Below are positions 17,759-26,835 of a stretch of DNA of 64,000 nucleotides, one piece after another. Both the position numbers and the translations under genes were made by a program. Position 1 is the first letter of the stretch, and every line of letters begins with the position of its first letter. Source of the stretch: Streptomyces piniterrae. Its GTDB lineage: Bacteria; Actinomycetota; Actinomycetes; Streptomycetales; Streptomycetaceae. The stretch spans positions 1 to 64,000 of the forward strand of contig NZ_SUMB01000008.1 of NCBI RefSeq assembly GCF_005048155.1, read 5' to 3'. The notes beneath the pieces were generated by a model that did no database searches, was not told the DNA's origin, and saw nothing but the letters and a program-made list of their open reading frames with translations.

Positions 17759-17781
17759 TTATTGCATATAGATTGCAATAA
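17759..17781. promoter_or_regulatory. 23-bp inverted repeat between cobL and tsaD, Nur-box-like
   Basis: TTATTGCA-TATAGAT-TGCAATAA has two perfect 8-bp arms and lies 30 bp before tsaD and 156 bp before cobL. Its core reads TTGCAT-N5-TTGCAA, close to the Streptomyces nickel regulator Nur consensus as I remember it (tTGCaa-N5-ttGCAA). TAGATT inside it could be a -10 element, so binding would block a tsaD promoter. Regulator identity is inferred. Confidence 0.6.
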
Positions 17782-17811
17782 GCGTCAAGGGTCAAGAAGG
17801 AGCGGTCCGCT

Positions 17812-18870
17812 GTGGGCTCACCGGTAGTGCTGGGCATCGAATCGTCCTGCGACGAGACGGGCGCCGGCCTGGTGCGGGACGGGCGGCTGCTCGGCCAGGC
17901 CCTCGCGTCGAGCATGGACGAGCACGCCCGGTTCGGCGGCGTGGTGCCGGAGATCGCCGCCCGAGCGCATGTGCACGCGCTGACCCCCGTCGTACGCGGC
18001 GCGCTGGCCGACGCGGGGCTGCGGGCGTCGGACATCGGCGCGGTCGCGGTGACGACCGGGCCGGGGCTGTCCGGCGCGCTCCAGGTGGGGCTGGCCGGCG
18101 CGAAGGGGCTGGCCTATGCGCTGGGCGTGCCGCTGTACGGCGTCCACCACCTGGCCGGTCATATCGCCGCCGACACCCTCGAACACGGTCCGCTGCCCGA
18201 CCCGTGCGTGGTGCTGATCGTCTCCGGCGGCCACACCTCGCTGCTGCTCGTACGCGACCTGGCCCGCGACCCGATCACCCACCTCGGCGACACCCTGGAC
18301 GACGCCGCAGGGGAGTGTTTCGACAAGGTCGCGCGGGTCTTCGGGCTGCCGTATCCCGGCGGCCCGGCCATCGACCGGACAGCGCGCGAGGGGGATCCGC
18401 GCGCTGTCCCCTTTCCCCGCCCGCTCACCACGGGCCCGCCGGGAAACCGCTTCACCTTCTCCTTCTCGGGTCTGAAGACGGCGGGAGCCCGCTGGGCGGA
18501 GGCCCACCGGGCCGCGGGCCTGCCCCTCCCGGTCGCGGACGGTGCGGCGTCGCTCCAGGAGGCCGTCGCCGATGTCCTCACCCGCAAGGCGGTGGCCGCC
18601 TGCACCGAGCACGGCGTACGGACCCTGGTCGTGGTCGGCGGTGTGGCGGCCAACTCGCGGGTGCGTTCGCTGGCCGAGGAGCGCTGCGCCGCGGCGGGCA
18701 TCACGCTGCGCGTACCGCCGCTGCGGCTGTGCACCGACAACGGCGCGATGATCGCCGCGGTCGGCGACCTCCTGGTCCGCGCCGGCGCGGAGCCCGCCCC
18801 GCTGGACGTGTCGATCGATCCGTCGGCGCCGCTGGAGTATGCGGCGCTGCATCCGCCGCACTCGGCTTGA
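17812..18870 (+). CDS. TsaD family protein (tRNA N6-adenosine threonylcarbamoyltransferase), possibly a paralogue
   Basis: TsaD transfers threonylcarbamoyl to A37 of ANN-decoding tRNAs, working with TsaB and TsaE. The 352-residue protein is full length, with LGIESSCDETGAG, the metal-binding HHLAGH motif (HxxxH), LIVSGGHTSLLL, GECFDKVARVFGLPYPGG, FSFSGLKTA and the NGAMIAAVGD loop. The usual streptomycete tsaD sits with tsaB, tsaE and rimI. None is here, and the sequence differs from that ortholog as I remember it, so this may be a second copy. GTG 17812 follows AAGGAG. The inverted repeat upstream suggests metal-linked control. Confidence 0.88.
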   Translation: MGSPVVLGIESSCDETGAGLVRDGRLLGQALASSMDEHARFGGVVPEIAARAHVHALTPVVRGALADAGLRASDIGAVAVTTGPGLSGALQVGLAGAKGLAYALGVPLYGVHHLAGHIAADTLEHGPLPDPCVVLIVSGGHTSLLLVRDLARDPITHLGDTLDDAAGECFDKVARVFGLPYPGGPAIDRTAREGDPRAVPFPRPLTTGPPGNRFTFSFSGLKTAGARWAEAHRAAGLPLPVADGAASLQEAVADVLTRKAVAACTEHGVRTLVVVGGVAANSRVRSLAEERCAAAGITLRVPPLRLCTDNGAMIAAVGDLLVRAGAEPAPLDVSIDPSAPLEYAALHPPHSA

Positions 18871-19065
18871 GCCGACTCGGTCGCCGTCGTCGCCTCGTCG
18901 TCGTCGGCGTCGCCGTCGGCGTCGGCCCGAGCCACGCCCACCGGACAGCTGTGACCAGGCACGATAAGCCGTTCGACGGTAATGACAACGGTCACCGGTG
19001 CAGCCTTTGGATCTTTCGCGGAAGTGCGGTTTGCTTCGCAGCGACGACCCAGGAAGGAGCGCGCC

Positions 19066-20148
19066 ATGACCGAGCACGCCCAGGGGCACGACGGGGCCGA
19101 GGCCCCCACGGGGAACCACACGGACCACCAGTCACAGGGCCACTCCCACGGCCATTCCCACGGCCACGCGCACGGACACTCACACGCCGTCGCCCCGGAC
19201 GCCGACCGGCGCTGGCTGCGCGCCGCGCTCATCCTGCTCACCGCCTACATGGCGGTCGAGGTCGTCATCGGCGTCGTGGCCCAGTCCCTGGCGCTGATCT
19301 CGGACGCCGCCCACATGCTCACCGACGCGGTCTCGATCGTGCTGGCGCTGGTCGCGATGCGGCTGTCCGCGCGGCCCGCGCGCGGCGGCTACACCTACGG
19401 CCTCAAGCGCGCCGAGATCCTCTCCGCGCAGGCCAACGGCATCACCCTGCTGCTGCTGTCCGCCTGGCTGGCGTACGAGGCGGTCGACCGGCTGATCTCG
19501 CCGCCCTCGGTCACCGGCGGCCTGGTGGTGATCACCGCGCTGTCCGGCATCGTCGTGAACCTCGTCTGCGTCTGGCTGCTGTCCCGTGCCAACCGCTCCA
19601 GCCTCAACATCGAGGGCGCCTACCAGCACATCCTCACCGACCTGTTCGGCTTCATCGCCACCGCGATCTCCGGCCTGATCGTGCTGACCACCGGCTTCGC
19701 ACGGGCCGACGCGATCGCCACGCTGGTGGTCGTCGCGCTGATGCTCAAGGCCGGTACGGGCCTGGTACGGGAGTCCGGCCGGATCTTCATGGAGGCCGCA
19801 CCGGCCGGCGTCGACCCGGACGCACTGGGCGACCACCTCGTCTCCGCCGACCAGGTCGTGGAGATCCACGACCTGCACATCTGGCAGATCACCTCCGGAC
19901 AGCCCGCGCTGTCCGCGCACATCCTGGTGGCGCCCGGCGGCGACTGCCACAAGGTCCGCCGCAATCTCCAGGGGCTGCTGAGCGCGCAGTACGGCATCAC
20001 CCACGCCACGCTCCAGGTCGACCACGTCGGCGAGCAGGCGTCCCCCGACGAGGTCCTCACCTTGGGCACCGGCCCCGAGCCGCAGCCCACCAATCACTGC
20101 GAGGACACCCACGGCCCGATCCACCGCCCCGGACCACACCGCCACTAG
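19066..20148 (+). CDS. Cation diffusion facilitator metal exporter (ZitB/CzcD-like)
   Basis: A 360-residue CDF antiporter that probably exports Zn(II) or a similar divalent ion across the membrane. A cytoplasmic His-rich N-terminus (HSHGHSHGHAHGHSHA) precedes six membrane spans. The transport-site motifs HxxxD/DxxxD appear as LISDAAHMLTDAV in TM2 and HILTDLFGF in TM5. The C-terminal cytoplasmic domain has EIHDLHIWQI. ATG 19066 has AGGAAGGAG at optimal spacing; an upstream in-frame ATG at 18982 does not. It follows the TsaD-like gene by 195 bp on the same strand. Confidence 0.94.
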   Translation: MTEHAQGHDGAEAPTGNHTDHQSQGHSHGHSHGHAHGHSHAVAPDADRRWLRAALILLTAYMAVEVVIGVVAQSLALISDAAHMLTDAVSIVLALVAMRLSARPARGGYTYGLKRAEILSAQANGITLLLLSAWLAYEAVDRLISPPSVTGGLVVITALSGIVVNLVCVWLLSRANRSSLNIEGAYQHILTDLFGFIATAISGLIVLTTGFARADAIATLVVVALMLKAGTGLVRESGRIFMEAAPAGVDPDALGDHLVSADQVVEIHDLHIWQITSGQPALSAHILVAPGGDCHKVRRNLQGLLSAQYGITHATLQVDHVGEQASPDEVLTLGTGPEPQPTNHCEDTHGPIHRPGPHRH

Positions 20149-20287
20149 CCCGTCCCCTCCCTCCTCCCCTCCGTCCCCCTCCCCTCCCGTCACCCATTGG
20201 CACCGGCCCCGGTGGCGGGCGCGGGCCGTGCGGGCTTGCCTGAGACGAGGCCGTACGTAGTCCGCCGGGCAGGAGGACCAGGACGCG

Positions 20288-21274
20288 ATGTCAGCGAGCG
20301 CACCCGTACGCGTCGGCGGCCGGGCGGTGGAGGCGGAACACCTGCCGGCACGGCCCCGGCGGCGCGGCCGCGCGCTGGGCGGGTGCACGCTGCTGCTGGT
20401 CGGGGTGCTGCTGCTGCCGCTGAGTCTGACCGCCGTGTGGGCCCGCGCCGAACTCACCGACACCGAGCGCTATGTGGAGACGGTCGCCCCGCTCGCCGCG
20501 AACCGGGCCGTGCAGAACGCCATCGTCGACCAGGTGACGAACGGGGTGATGCAGCACGTCAGGATCGACGGGCTGCTGAAGGTCATCCCGCGCGCCGAAC
20601 GGCCCGCGCAGCGCCTGCGCTTCACCCGCGGCATCCGCGAGTTCGTCGACAAGCAGGTCCGCCAGATCGTCACGGGCCGCGCCTTCCCGAGCGTCTGGAA
20701 CGGTGTGCACCGCACCGCCCACCAGGCGTTGGAGGGCACCCTGACCGCCTCCGGCAACGCCGCGGTGACGCTCGACTTCACCCCGGTCATCGCCCGCGTC
20801 AAACACCAGCTGTCCGGCAACGGCCTGGGCATCGACATCGCCCGCCGGGTGCCGCACACCGGCACCCGCATCGTGCTGCTGAAGCCCCCGGAAGTCCCCC
20901 GCGTACGGACCGCCTACCAGGCCGTACGCACCGGCGCACTGCTCCTGCCGCCCACCGCGGCGCTCTGTCTGCTGGCCGGACTGCTGCTGGCCCGGCGCCG
21001 CCGGCGGGCCCTGATCTGCGCCGCGACCGGCTGCGCCACGGCCGCCGCCCTGCTGGCCGCGGCACTGGCGCTGCTCCGCACCCACACCGTGGACGCCCTG
21101 CCCGCCGTGGTCTCCCGCCCGGCCGCCCACGCATACGCCGACGCCCTCACCGGCTCCCTGCGCACCGGCATCTGGACCGTCATCACCGCCGCCCTGCTGA
21201 CGGCCACGGCGGCCGCCGTGATCCCGCCGACGGTCCGGGCGGTGCGGTCGCTGGTCCGACCGCGCGCGGAGTGA
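20288..21274 (+). CDS. Integral membrane protein, function unknown
   Basis: A 328-residue protein with an Arg-rich cytoplasmic N-terminus and a first membrane span near 31-52. A long extracytoplasmic segment (about 53-215) carries ERYVETVAPLAANRAVQNAI and FVDKQVRQIV. Three further hydrophobic spans follow near 218-236, 245-262 and 296-314. The pattern occurs in uncharacterised actinobacterial membrane proteins. AGGAGG lies upstream of ATG 20288. It is probably monocistronic. Confidence 0.78.
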   Translation: MSASAPVRVGGRAVEAEHLPARPRRRGRALGGCTLLLVGVLLLPLSLTAVWARAELTDTERYVETVAPLAANRAVQNAIVDQVTNGVMQHVRIDGLLKVIPRAERPAQRLRFTRGIREFVDKQVRQIVTGRAFPSVWNGVHRTAHQALEGTLTASGNAAVTLDFTPVIARVKHQLSGNGLGIDIARRVPHTGTRIVLLKPPEVPRVRTAYQAVRTGALLLPPTAALCLLAGLLLARRRRRALICAATGCATAAALLAAALALLRTHTVDALPAVVSRPAAHAYADALTGSLRTGIWTVITAALLTATAAAVIPPTVRAVRSLVRPRAE

Positions 21275-21288
21275 GCCGCGGCGGCCGG

Positions 21289-21858
21289 TCATCCGTCGAT
21301 GCCCAGTCGGGCCGCGACGGCCCGGGGCACCGGATAGAGCCGCTCCGGTGGCAGCAGTCGCCGCGCCTTCGCGGCCTGGCCGGTCTGCACCAGCGCGGCG
21401 ATCTTCCGCACCCGTGGGGTGAGGTCGGTGAGGTCCACCACCCACTCCTCGGCGAACGTCCGGATCAGGTCCCGGCCGATGCCGACCTGAATGCTGTAGT
21501 GGTCGAGCGCCGCGCCCCGTAGCGAGCGTTCGGGGTCCCACTGCACATGCACCGCGGCTCGCGCGACGGCCGCCGCGTCCGAGGTCGTCAACACGCCCCG
21601 GGAAAGGGCCTCCTCCCAGCCCGCACGGGTGATCCGTACGGCCAGGACACGCTGCTGCCCCGGCTTCCGGCCCCAGTTGCTGCGATGCATCAGCCATCGG
21701 AACGACGGCTTGATCCAGGTCATGCGCCGGAGCGAGAACGGCGCCACGAACCGCCCCGCCCTGAGGGCCGGATCGGCGACGGCCGGTGCGTACGCCTGGT
21801 AGACGACCACGGTGCCAGCGTCGTGGTCGGCGCGAATCTGGCACTGGGGCGTCGTCAT
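21289..21858 (-). CDS. DUF4291 family protein
   Basis: A 189-residue protein with typical DUF4291 features: IRADHDAGTVVVYQAYAP near the start, FSLRRMTWIKPSFRWLMHRS, then VQWDPERSLRG and YSIQVGIGRDLIR. Function is unknown in the family. Its end lies only 14 bp from the end of the convergent membrane-protein gene. Confidence 0.85.
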   Translation of the reverse strand: MTTPQCQIRADHDAGTVVVYQAYAPAVADPALRAGRFVAPFSLRRMTWIKPSFRWLMHRSNWGRKPGQQRVLAVRITRAGWEEALSRGVLTTSDAAAVARAAVHVQWDPERSLRGAALDHYSIQVGIGRDLIRTFAEEWVVDLTDLTPRVRKIAALVQTGQAAKARRLLPPERLYPVPRAVAARLGIDG

Positions 21859-21932
21859 GGCCGCAGACTGCCCGCTCGACGGGCCGGGGCACCAGCGGTT
21901 TTCGGGGTTGCCGCGGGCGCCCCGACGGTGTC

Positions 21933-22874
21933 TCAGATCGCCAGTACCGTCTTGCCCTGTGCCCGTCCGCTGCGGCTGGCCGCGAGCACGTCGGCGGCCT
22001 CTTCCAAGGGGACCTCGCGGCCCACGAGGACCGTCAGCCGGCCGGCGTCGACCTGGCCGGCGAGGATGTCCAGGAGCTGGTGGGACGGGCGGTTGAGGAA
22101 GTTGAAGCCGCGCAGGTTCTTCTCGGTCAGGGCGTCCGCGTCGGCCGAGCCGATGGTGGAGACGGCCGTACCGCCGTCCCGTACGGTCCGGGTCATCACG
22201 TCGAACTCCTCGGGCCCGCTGGTCAGGTCGATGAGGACATCGACACCGTCCGGATACGCGGCGAGGACCTGGTCGGCGACCGCGTCCGCGGTGTGGTCGA
22301 CGGTTTCGGCGGCGCCCAGCGTCCGCATCAGTTCGGCCTTGGCGGGGCGGGCGGTGGCGATGACCTCGGCGCCGCGGCCGGCCGCGAGCTGGGTGGCGAG
22401 GGTGCCGACGCCGCCCGTCGCACCGACGATCAGCACCCTTCTGCCCTCGCTGATCCGGGTCTCCTCGACGAGGTTGTAGGCGGCCATGCCGGCCGTCGGC
22501 AGTGCTGCGGAGGTGGCGTAGGTGACGCTGCGGGCGGCCGGGGCGATGGCGTTCTCGTCGGCGACGGCCAGTTCGCAGTACGAACCGCCGCCCTGCTCCG
22601 GCCGCTGGAACTGGCCGAAGACCGCGTCGCCGACCGTGAAGCGCCGTACGCCGGTGCCGGTCGCGAGCACCTCGCCCGCGCCGTCCGTGCCCAGCACCAG
22701 GGGGAAGCCGGTCGGGATGGAATCCGCGAACATGCCGTCGGCGATCTTCCAGTCGCTGGGGTTGAGTCCGGCGGCGGCCAGCCGCACCAGGACCTCCCCC
22801 GGCCCTGGTTCGGGCTGCGGCAGATCCATGAGCTGCGGCTGTTCACCGAATGCGCTGACTGCTACGGCTCTCAT
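21933..22874 (-). CDS. NADP-dependent quinone oxidoreductase-like (zinc-independent MDR family)
   Basis: A 313-residue medium-chain dehydrogenase/reductase. The N-terminal GroES-like domain has VRLAAAGLNPSDWK and LGTDGAGEVLATGTGV; the Rossmann part has VLIVGATGGVGTLATQLAAG. The catalytic zinc Cys/His pattern is absent, consistent with quinone reductases. ATG 22874 follows GGAAGGGAA. A 102-bp longer reading with no ribosome-binding site is less likely. Two tandem hairpins separate it from the upstream efflux operon. Confidence 0.92.
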   Translation of the reverse strand: MRAVAVSAFGEQPQLMDLPQPEPGPGEVLVRLAAAGLNPSDWKIADGMFADSIPTGFPLVLGTDGAGEVLATGTGVRRFTVGDAVFGQFQRPEQGGGSYCELAVADENAIAPAARSVTYATSAALPTAGMAAYNLVEETRISEGRRVLIVGATGGVGTLATQLAAGRGAEVIATARPAKAELMRTLGAAETVDHTADAVADQVLAAYPDGVDVLIDLTSGPEEFDVMTRTVRDGGTAVSTIGSADADALTEKNLRGFNFLNRPSHQLLDILAGQVDAGRLTVLVGREVPLEEAADVLAASRSGRAQGKTVLAI

Positions 22875-22989
22875 CGTGGCGTTCCCTTCCACCCTTCCGA
22901 CCGGTGGCCGGTGTGGATCGTAAGCACGCCGGTGGGGCCGGATGCGGCAGGACGGGAGGCGGTGCCCCGGAAGCAACTCTTACGGCCCC

Positions 22990-23018
22990 CCGTCGTGGGC
23001 CGATCCGACCCACGACGG
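22990..23018 (-). terminator. Perfect 10-bp hairpin
   Basis: CCGTCGTGGG / CCCACGACGG with a 9-nt loop, 120 bp after the permease stop and 116 bp before the oxidoreductase start. Probably a second terminator for the efflux operon. Confidence 0.6.
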
Positions 23019-23072
23019 CGCGGAGGCGGCTCCTCCCGGCGGGACGGAGGCCGCCCGTCCGCGCGGAACGAA

Positions 23073-23112
23073 GCGAGTCCCGGCCGAGCCCCCACGCCCG
23101 GCCAGGACTCGC
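23073..23112 (-). terminator. Terminator of the efflux operon
   Basis: GCGAGTCC pairs with GGACTCGC, with an inner CGGCC/GGCC extension. It begins 26 nt after the permease stop in the reverse direction. Confidence 0.7.
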
Positions 23113-23137
23113 TCCGCTCCCCTACGCGGCCGGCGGC

Positions 23138-24334
23138 CTACGCGGCCTGCAGCGCGAGCGTCGGCGAGAGCCGGGCGGCGCGTACGGCCGGGTAGAGGCC
23201 GGCGATGGTGCCGATCACCAGCGTCGCGCCGAAGCCGCCGCCGACCGCCCAGAGGGGCACCACCCACGGAATACCGCCCGACGCCGCGAAGACGTATGTG
23301 GCGGCGGATCCGAGGACGATGCCGGCCAGCCCGCCCAGGCCCGACAGCAGCAGTGACTCGGTCACGAACTGCAGCCGGATCTGGCCGCGGGTGGCGCCCA
23401 TGGAGCGGCGCAGCCCGATCTCGTGACGGCGTTCCAGCACCGAGATGATCATGGTGTTGGCGACGCCGACACCGCCGACCAGCAGCGCCACCCCGCCCAG
23501 CCCGAGCAGCAGGTTCGTGAACGCGCCCTCGGTGGCCGCCTTCGCCTGGAGCGCCGAGGACGGGTCGGTGACCTGGACGTTGCGCGGGTTCTCGGGATCC
23601 ACGGTGTGCGGGATGAGGTCCCGTACGGCCTGCACGGAGGCGTCCGTGGACCGCTCGTAGATCGAGGTGGGGTGGCCGTCGAAGCCGAGCGCTTCGGTCG
23701 CGGCCGGCCAGCCGACGAGGGCGGACCGCTCGATCTCCGGGGCGAGCGGCAGCGGGTCGAGGATGCCGACGACGGTGAAGTACCGGCCGCCGATGTAGAC
23801 CTGCTGGCCCGACCGGGTGATGCCGAGCCGCTGCGCGCTGACATGGCCGAGGACGACCGAGGGGTAGCGCCCGTTGGCGGCGTTGAGCCAGGTGCCGGAC
23901 GCCATCGAGCCGCGCAGAGTGCGCAGCAGGCCCTCGTCGGCGGCCTTGAGCGTGATGCCGCCGGTCTCCTCCTCCGGGATCTTCTCGCTGCGCCGTACCG
24001 ACTGGCTCAGATCGCCGGTGGCGCCGACCTGGCGGACCCCGTCGATCCGCCCCACCATGCCGGGCGACTCCTTCGGCAGCTTCACCTGCTCGCCGAACAG
24101 CCCCTGGCCGGGCGAGGCGACCAGCATGTTCGTGCCCAACGCGTCCAGTTTCTGGAGGAGTTGGGCCTTGCTGGAGGCGGAGATGCCGACCACCGCGATC
24201 ATCGTGGCGATACCGATGGCGATCCCCAGGGCGGACAGCACCACCCGCATCGGGCGGGTACGCAGCCCCGCGGAGCCGACGTGCAGGACGTCGCGCGGGC
24301 CGAGGGACGCCGGGGAGAGCCGGGTGCGTCTCAT
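23138..24334 (-). CDS. ABC transporter permease, MacB/FtsX type
   Basis: A 398-residue permease with one N-terminal membrane span (near 30-50), a MacB-like extracytoplasmic domain, and three C-terminal spans of the FtsX fold. Signatures include ALGIAIGIATMIAVVGIS, VGGVGVANTMIISVLERRHEIG, LRRSMGATRGQIRLQF and GLYPAVRAARLSP. It forms the membrane part of the exporter with the upstream ATPase and adaptor. ATG 24334 overlaps the ATPase stop by ATGA. Substrate unknown. Confidence 0.94.
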   Translation of the reverse strand: MRRTRLSPASLGPRDVLHVGSAGLRTRPMRVVLSALGIAIGIATMIAVVGISASSKAQLLQKLDALGTNMLVASPGQGLFGEQVKLPKESPGMVGRIDGVRQVGATGDLSQSVRRSEKIPEEETGGITLKAADEGLLRTLRGSMASGTWLNAANGRYPSVVLGHVSAQRLGITRSGQQVYIGGRYFTVVGILDPLPLAPEIERSALVGWPAATEALGFDGHPTSIYERSTDASVQAVRDLIPHTVDPENPRNVQVTDPSSALQAKAATEGAFTNLLLGLGGVALLVGGVGVANTMIISVLERRHEIGLRRSMGATRGQIRLQFVTESLLLSGLGGLAGIVLGSAATYVFAASGGIPWVVPLWAVGGGFGATLVIGTIAGLYPAVRAARLSPTLALQAA

Positions 24335-25116
24335 CGCTTCGCCGCCGCCCGTACGTCCGCGACCACTTGGCCGTCGCGGATCCGCACCTGCCGGGGCAGC
24401 TGTGCGGCGATCTCGCTGTCATGGGTGATCACGGCGATGGTGGCGCCCTCCTTGTTGAGGTCGTGCAGCAGCTCCATGACCGCCGCACCGGAGGCGGAGT
24501 CCAGCGCGCCGGTCGGTTCGTCGGCCAGGAGGAGGTCGGGTTCGCCGACCACCGCCCGTGCGATGGCGACGCGCTGCTTCTGACCGCCCGACAGCTCGTG
24601 CGGGCGGTGCGACATCCGGTCCGCGAGGCCCACCCGGTCCAGCGCGTCCGCCGCCCGGCGCCGGCGCTCGGCGCGCGGCAGCCCGGAGTAGAGCAGCCCC
24701 TCGGCGACGTTGTCCCGTGCGCTGATGCCGGGCACCAGGTGGAAGGACTGGAAGACGAAGCCGATGTGCTGGGCGCGGAGCGCGGAGAGCCTGCGGTCGG
24801 ACAGCGTGGCGATGTCATGGCCGGCGAGGGTGACCGCGCCGGCGGTGGGGCGGTCCAGGGTGCCGACGATGTGCAGCAGGGTGGATTTGCCGGATCCCGA
24901 CGGGCCGACGATGGCCAGCAGTTCGGCGCGCGCCACCCGCAGGTCCACTCCGCGCAGCGCGGCGACCCCGCCGGGGTACGCCTTGGTGACCCCGGCGAGC
25001 TCGACGACGGGATCGGTGGGATCGGTGGGGTCGGCGGCGGGATCGGTGGGGTCCGTGGGGTCGGCGGCGGTGGTTGGGCCCGGGGTTCCGGGCGTGAGGT
25101 CCGTGGTGGCGTTCAT
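24331..25116 (-). CDS. ABC transporter ATP-binding protein, MacB/LolD type
   Basis: A 261-residue ATPase with Walker A IVGPSGSGKSTLLH, Q-loop FVFQSFHLVPG, signature ELSGGQKQRVAIARA, Walker B LLLADEPTGALDS and the switch His in VITHDSE. The first 37 residues are an unusual DPTDPTDPAADPTDPTDP tract encoded by short DNA repeats (25014-25072). ATGA overlaps join it to the adaptor and to the permease, so the three are translationally coupled. Confidence 0.96.
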   Translation of the reverse strand: MNATTDLTPGTPGPTTAADPTDPTDPAADPTDPTDPVVELAGVTKAYPGGVAALRGVDLRVARAELLAIVGPSGSGKSTLLHIVGTLDRPTAGAVTLAGHDIATLSDRRLSALRAQHIGFVFQSFHLVPGISARDNVAEGLLYSGLPRAERRRRAADALDRVGLADRMSHRPHELSGGQKQRVAIARAVVGEPDLLLADEPTGALDSASGAAVMELLHDLNKEGATIAVITHDSEIAAQLPRQVRIRDGQVVADVRAAAKR

Positions 25117-26273
25117 GCCTTCGGCACCCCGACCTTCATGCCCTCCTCGAGTCCGCCGCCGGAGATCTCGACCCGGCCCTGACCGAACATGCCCAGCTTC
25201 ACCCGTACCTCGCGTGCTCTGCCGCCCTCGACGACCTCGACGCCGAAGCCGCCGCCGGGGAGCGCGAGCAGTGCGTCGACCGGCACCGTCAGTACGTCCT
25301 CGCGGACCTCGCCGACGATGTCGACGGTGACCGGCGACCGGTCGAAGGAGGTGACCTCTCCGGGGTCGGCAAAGGTGATCCGGGCGGTGATCTTGGGGGT
25401 CTTGCTCGCCGGGTCGCTGCCCTCCTCGGTGACGGTCCGGTCGACGGAGGCGACCTTGCCGCGGGCGGTGCCGCCGCCGGGCAGGTTCACGGTGACCTTG
25501 GTGCCGGGCTTCGCCAGGTCCGCCTGCTCGACATCGAGCTTGACCAGGACCTCCCGCGCGGACCCGGTGGTGGTCAGCACCGGCCGCCCGGGCGCGGTCT
25601 GGTCGCCGACGGCCATGTCCTTCTTGTTGATCCGCACCGAGCCGGGCTGGAAGGAGATCTGGTCCGGTCCGGTGGTGCCGGTCTGCCTGAGGTCGTGCGC
25701 CCTCTGCCAGCGCTTGACGGCGTCGGTGGTGCCGGCCGTGAACTCGTCGTCCACGGCCAGCGCGTCCCCGTATCCCAGCGCGCGCAGATTCTCCTTCAGC
25801 TGCCGGACGTCATCGCCCTCGTCGCCCTCCTTCAGGGTCCGGTACATCGGCTTCTCGCCGTACATCAGCCGGACCTTGTGCCCGTCGACCTCGTAGAGCG
25901 CGCCGTCCCTGGCGATCGTGGAGCCGGTGCCAGGAAGCCAGGTCAGGGTGCCGGCCGCACCACCGTTGACCTTGTGTTCCTTGGCGTAGCCGAGGGTGCC
26001 GTCGACCTGGGTGCTGCTGCTGAGGTCCTGGCGTCGGACGGTGTCGGTGGCCGGCGGCAGGGCGCCACGGGCGCCGGCGCGCTGCGGTCCGCCGTCCGGC
26101 CGTGCGGTGACCTTGCCGACCGCGACACCGCCGCCGGCCAGCAGCGCGACGACGACCAGCGCGGAGAGCAGGTACTTCTTGCGGCGGCCGCGGCGGGCGT
26201 GCGGCGCGGCGTCCTCGGGGCCGCGCGCCGCCTTCGGCTCAGTCTTCGGCTCAGTCTTCGGCTCAGCCGGCAT
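25113..26273 (-). CDS. HlyD/MacA-like efflux adaptor with peptidoglycan-binding domain
   Basis: A 386-residue membrane-anchored adaptor. A basic N-terminus (RRGRRKK) and one span (about 34-53) are followed by a PG_binding_1-like segment, EGDEGDDVRQLKENLRALGY, near 148-167. The beta-barrel HlyD part has VTVNLPGGGTARGKVASVD and VTVPVDALLAL. In Gram-positive bacteria such adaptors pair with MacB-like ABC pumps. The ATG overlaps the upstream lipoprotein stop by 11 nt. The start contains a KTEPKTEPK repeat. Confidence 0.92.
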   Translation of the reverse strand: MPAEPKTEPKTEPKAARGPEDAAPHARRGRRKKYLLSALVVVALLAGGGVAVGKVTARPDGGPQRAGARGALPPATDTVRRQDLSSSTQVDGTLGYAKEHKVNGGAAGTLTWLPGTGSTIARDGALYEVDGHKVRLMYGEKPMYRTLKEGDEGDDVRQLKENLRALGYGDALAVDDEFTAGTTDAVKRWQRAHDLRQTGTTGPDQISFQPGSVRINKKDMAVGDQTAPGRPVLTTTGSAREVLVKLDVEQADLAKPGTKVTVNLPGGGTARGKVASVDRTVTEEGSDPASKTPKITARITFADPGEVTSFDRSPVTVDIVGEVREDVLTVPVDALLALPGGGFGVEVVEGGRAREVRVKLGMFGQGRVEISGGGLEEGMKVGVPKA

Positions 26274-26835
26274 TCTGGCCGCCGCACGTCTTGTTGGCCT
26301 TGTCGAACTTCTTCTTCGCCGCGCCCTGCGGAATGGGCATCGCCTTCTGCATTCCGTCGTCGAACTTCGGGTCGGGCATGTTGAAGCCGTTCTCCCGCAT
26401 ACACCGGGCGTACTTCAGCGCCTTGTCCTTGTCGGCCTGGCTCGGCCCGTTTTTACCGGCATTGGGGCCACTGTCCTGGCACGCCTTGAAAGCCTTTTTC
26501 ATCGTCTCGGGATCGGTCTTGGCATCGCCGCCGACGACCATGCTGCGGGGGTCCTCGCCCGGCTTGGGTTCCTGGACCTGCACGCCGTGGTCCCGCAGGC
26601 ACTCGCGGTGCTTGAACGCCGCGTCCGCCTCCTTGCCCTTGCCGTTCGCGTCCGAGCCGCCGCCCTTGCCGCCGGCGGGCTCGACGCCGCCGGAGCAGGC
26701 GGTGGCGAATACGGCGAGACCGGCCACCAGGGACGCCGCGGCGAGCGACATGGTGCGCTTCCCGGGTGACGCCACGCGCTGTGCCGTACGACGCGTCATG
26801 CGCTGTGTCGTAAGTCGTGTCATGCGCTGCTTCAT
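26263..26835 (-). CDS. Secreted lipoprotein, first gene of the efflux operon
   Basis: A 190-residue lipoprotein with an unusually long, basic n-region of about 28 residues (repeats of MTR/TQR). A hydrophobic core follows, and the lipobox ends at Cys47 (VFATACSG). The mature part contains two CMRENGF/CLRDHGV-type segments (Cys near 96, 120, 144 and 183) of a kind seen in actinobacterial lipoproteins beside MacB-type pumps. ATG 26835 has GGAGG 6 nt upstream. It probably presents or senses the pump substrate outside the membrane; this is inferred from context only. Confidence 0.85.
   Translation of the reverse strand: MKQRMTRLTTQRMTRRTAQRVASPGKRTMSLAAASLVAGLAVFATACSGGVEPAGGKGGGSDANGKGKEADAAFKHRECLRDHGVQVQEPKPGEDPRSMVVGGDAKTDPETMKKAFKACQDSGPNAGKNGPSQADKDKALKYARCMRENGFNMPDPKFDDGMQKAMPIPQGAAKKKFDKANKTCGGQNAG

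Noticed and set aside
18978..18996. Possible Zur site upstream of the CDF exporter
   Set aside because: TGACAAC resembles one half-site, but the other half does not match and symmetry is poor.
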